In this document: piece by piece, positions 62,300-64,000 of the stretch
Layout of the letters: each line of letters opens with the position of its first letter
Numbering within the stretch: position 1 is the first letter of the stretch
Source: Brachybacterium paraconglomeratum
GTDB lineage: Bacteria > Actinomycetota > Actinomycetes > Actinomycetales > Dermabacteraceae
Length of the DNA: 64,000 nucleotides
Direction: 5' to 3'
NCBI RefSeq assembly: GCF_003994255.1
Contig: NZ_ML133853.1
Coordinates: forward strand, 1-64,000
Notes under the pieces: model-generated
Databases searched by the model: none
What the model was told of the DNA's origin: nothing
Seen by the model: only the letters and a program-made list of their open reading frames with translations
Program-made: the position numbers and the translations under genes

Positions 62300-62311
62300 C
62301 GACATGCGCTA
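62300..62311. other. attR core (12-bp direct repeat, right copy)
   Basis: Identical to 53717-53728 and joined to the 3' half of the LLM gene. It lies 33 bp after merR. Confidence 0.85.
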
Positions 62312-63131
62312 CGAGAACCCGCTCTACCTCGCCGAGGAGGCCGCGGCCCTCGACCTCATCGCCGACGGACGCGTGGCGCTGGGCATCTCCCGCGGCGCGC
62401 CCGAGGCGGCGGACCGCGGCTGGGAGTCCTTCGGCTACACCGGCTCGACCGACCCGCGCGGCGCGGACATCGCCGCGGCGAAGTTCGAGACCTTCCTGCA
62501 GGCCATCCAGGGCCATCCGATGACCCGCGCGGCGGCGCAGCCCTACATGTCCGACGCCGCCCCGCACGCCCCGCTCGCGATCGAGCCGCAGTCCGAGGAG
62601 CTCATCCGGCACATCTGGTGGGGCTCGGGCTCCCGCGCGACCGCCGAGCGCACCGGGCAGCAGGGCCTGAGCATGATGAGCTCGACCCTGCTCACCGAGG
62701 CGAACGGCTCCTCCTTCGGCGATCTCCAGGCCGAGCAGATCGACGTCTTCCGCGAGGCGTTCCGCGAGGCCGGGCACAGGCACGTCCCGCGCGTCTCGGT
62801 CTCCCGCAGCGTCTTCCCGGTCCTCAGCGACCGCGACCGGGTGCTGTTCGGCGCGGGCGGCAGCGGCGGCGGCGACCAGATCGGGATCATTGACGGCACC
62901 CGCTCCACCTTCGGCCGCACCTACGTGGGGGAGCCCGATCAGCTGATCGAGCAGCTGAAGGCCGACGCCGCCGTGATGTCCGCCGACACCCTGCTGCTGA
63001 CGATCCCGAGCCAGGCCGGCGTCGACCTGAACCTCGAGATCCTCCAGAACTTCGCGACGCACGTCGCGCCGGCGCTCGGCTGGAAGCCCAACACCGAGGG
63101 GCCCGTCGTCGGCGACCCCGTCACCGCCTGA
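62300..63131 (+). pseudogene. 3' fragment of the interrupted LLM-class flavin oxidoreductase
   Basis: About 276 codons beginning DMRYENPLYLAEEAAALDLI at the right attachment core and running to the natural stop. It holds the rest of the luciferase-like barrel (LGISRGAPEAADRGWESFGY, SSFGDLQAEQIDVFREAF, YVGEPDQLIEQLKADAAV) and lacks the N-terminal quarter encoded at 53478-53729. It has no start signal of its own. A precise excision would restore the gene. Confidence 0.88.
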
Positions 63132-63226
63132 CGCGACGGTCCGGCGCCCGAGCAGACTCGGCGGCCAGTCGTGCGGACGGACAGGCGGGCACGTGACCTG
63201 GCGCGGCGTGCGGTCCCGGCGCGGAT

Positions 63227-63280
63227 GGGCGCTCTACAGCACGACGTGGCGATATCGCCACGTCGTGCTGTAGAGCGCCC
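63227..63280. terminator. Loopless perfect 54-bp palindrome
   Basis: Each 27-bp half is the exact reverse complement of the other. It lies 96 bp after the LLM stop and 59 bp before the exonuclease III start; a terminator for the LLM gene is the likely role. Confidence 0.75.
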
Positions 63281-63338
63281 GCGCAGCCTGGCCCGCGACG
63301 ACGAGACCGACGGAGACGGGACCGCGTAGCCTGCGGGG

Positions 63339-64000
63339 ATGCTCCGCATCGCCTCGGCCAACGTCAACGGGATCCGCGCCGCTCATCGTCGGGGCTTCGG
63401 CGACTGGCTCGCCACGCGCGGCTGCGACGTGATCGCGCTGCAGGAGGTGCGGGCGCAGGCGTCGAAGCTCCCCGAGGGGGCTTTCGGCGACTTCCACGTG
63501 GCGCTGGAGACCGGGACGCTGCCGGGTCGGAACGGGGTCGCGGTGCTGACCCGTCGGCCGCCCGTGGCGGTGCGCACCTGGTCCGGGATGGCGCTGCTCG
63601 GCGGCCCGCCCGGGGAGCCCGCCCAACTCACGACGCCGTCGGGCGAGGTGGTGGCGCTCGACGCCGCGCGGCGGGCCGTTTCCGGCGCTGCCGCCGACGG
63701 CCCTGCCCTCACCCCGATCCCCGCCGAGGACCGGGTGCCGCTCGCCCGCGGACTCTCGCGCTTCGTCGCCGAGGGTCGCTACCTCGAGGTGGACCTCGGG
63801 GACGCCCCGGTCACCATCGCCTGCCTCTACCTGCCCAAGGGCGGGCTGCCCGCGCACCTGCAGCGGCCCGAGCGGATGCGGGAGGCGCCCGACGGGGGCG
63901 CGAAGTACGCGCGGAAGATGCAGTTCATGGACGGCTTCGCCCGCTATCTGACCCGCACGCGCCGCGCCGCCGCGGCCGAGGGGCGAGAGTTCCTGCTGAT
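63339..64000 (+). CDS. Exonuclease III (AP endonuclease family), cut by the window end
   Basis: The frame from ATG 63339 runs off the window with 220 codons visible. It begins MLRIASANVNGIRAAHRRGF and includes the catalytic Glu in DVIALQEVRA and the active-site region ACLYLPKGG. These are the metal- and phosphate-binding blocks of the XthA/ExoA family, which acts in base-excision repair. A TAGCCT hexamer ends 6 nt before the ATG (leaderless pattern). Confidence 0.88.
   Translation, partial: MLRIASANVNGIRAAHRRGFGDWLATRGCDVIALQEVRAQASKLPEGAFGDFHVALETGTLPGRNGVAVLTRRPPVAVRTWSGMALLGGPPGEPAQLTTPSGEVVALDAARRAVSGAAADGPALTPIPAEDRVPLARGLSRFVAEGRYLEVDLGDAPVTIACLYLPKGGLPAHLQRPERMREAPDGGAKYARKMQFMDGFARYLTRTRRAAAAEGREFLL

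Larger units (their letters stand above)
53729..62311. mobile_element. Integrative and mobilizable element with mercury resistance (about 8.6 kb)
   Basis: The boundaries are set by the 12-bp repeat and by the split LLM gene, whose halves join perfectly when the element is removed. Contents in order: serine recombinase, two small ORFs plus a doubtful third, iteron-like repeats, plasmid-type Rep, mobC, mobA with overlapping mobB-like gene, a Cys-pair membrane protein, merA and merR. There is no type IV secretion gene, so transfer would need a helper. Presence of a Rep suggests plasmid ancestry or replication after excision. Confidence 0.9.

Overview
This window comes from a high-GC Gram-positive chromosome. 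The codon bias, the DtxR/IdeR-type iron boxes, leaderless promoters (TANNNT followed by 6-7 nt and ATG), and the mix of FecCD transport, hutUIH/hutG, CBM20 amylase, ECF42 sigma factor and WXG-type genes all point to an actinobacterium. Brachybacterium (Dermabacteraceae) is my best guess, from recollection of gene content only; no search was run.

Layout. 1-7100: edge of an HTH gene, an aldo/keto reductase, an iron-siderophore ABC operon read leftward from an IdeR-type box, and a membrane-anchored protein. 7190-9060: a YCII protein plus ECF42 sigma factor with a recognisable ECF42-type promoter. 9060-12400: a secreted CBM20 alpha-amylase flanked by two DoxX paralogues. 12470-16270: a methyltransferase, a PH-like protein and a divergent WXG-type protein with a partner gene. 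16300-22200: FUSC exporter, nucleobase permease with an isochorismatase-fold hydrolase, an SDR, and an M4 protealysin-like protease coupled to a small zinc-ribbon ORF. 22300-32200: TerC, then a histidine-utilisation region (hutU-hutI-hutH; FNT channel, IclR regulator and hydrolase; hutG). Identical-arm palindromes lie in both hut promoter regions. 32200-35910: TauE exporter, two kinase-fold proteins and a decayed TIGR03086-type pseudogene. 35965-38530: an AztD-like zinc protein under Zur-like boxes, and a low-GC two-gene island (exported peptide precursor plus membrane protein). 38700-46300: gdhA, macrodomain, GH84, a quinone-reductase-like MDR and two glycerophosphodiesterases. 46424-51560: UgpB/A/E-like importer with a divergent LacI regulator and two matching operators. 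51575-53420: ferritin behind two IdeR-like boxes, a VOC protein and YdeI.

The clearest accessory structure is 53729-62311, about 8.6 kb. It is an integrative and mobilizable element inserted inside an LLM-class flavin oxidoreductase gene. Its 5' fragment (53478-53729) and 3' fragment (62300-63131) rejoin in frame across a 12-bp direct repeat. The element carries a large serine recombinase, small ORFs, a plasmid-type HUH/ATPase Rep with iteron-like repeats, mobC, mobA, an out-of-frame overlapping mobB-like gene, and mercury resistance (merR, divergent merA, and a small Cys-pair membrane protein that may be a compact Hg transporter). The window ends inside an exonuclease III gene.

No tRNA, rRNA or CRISPR array was recognised. 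Many genes end in long, often loopless, perfect palindromes that probably act as terminators.
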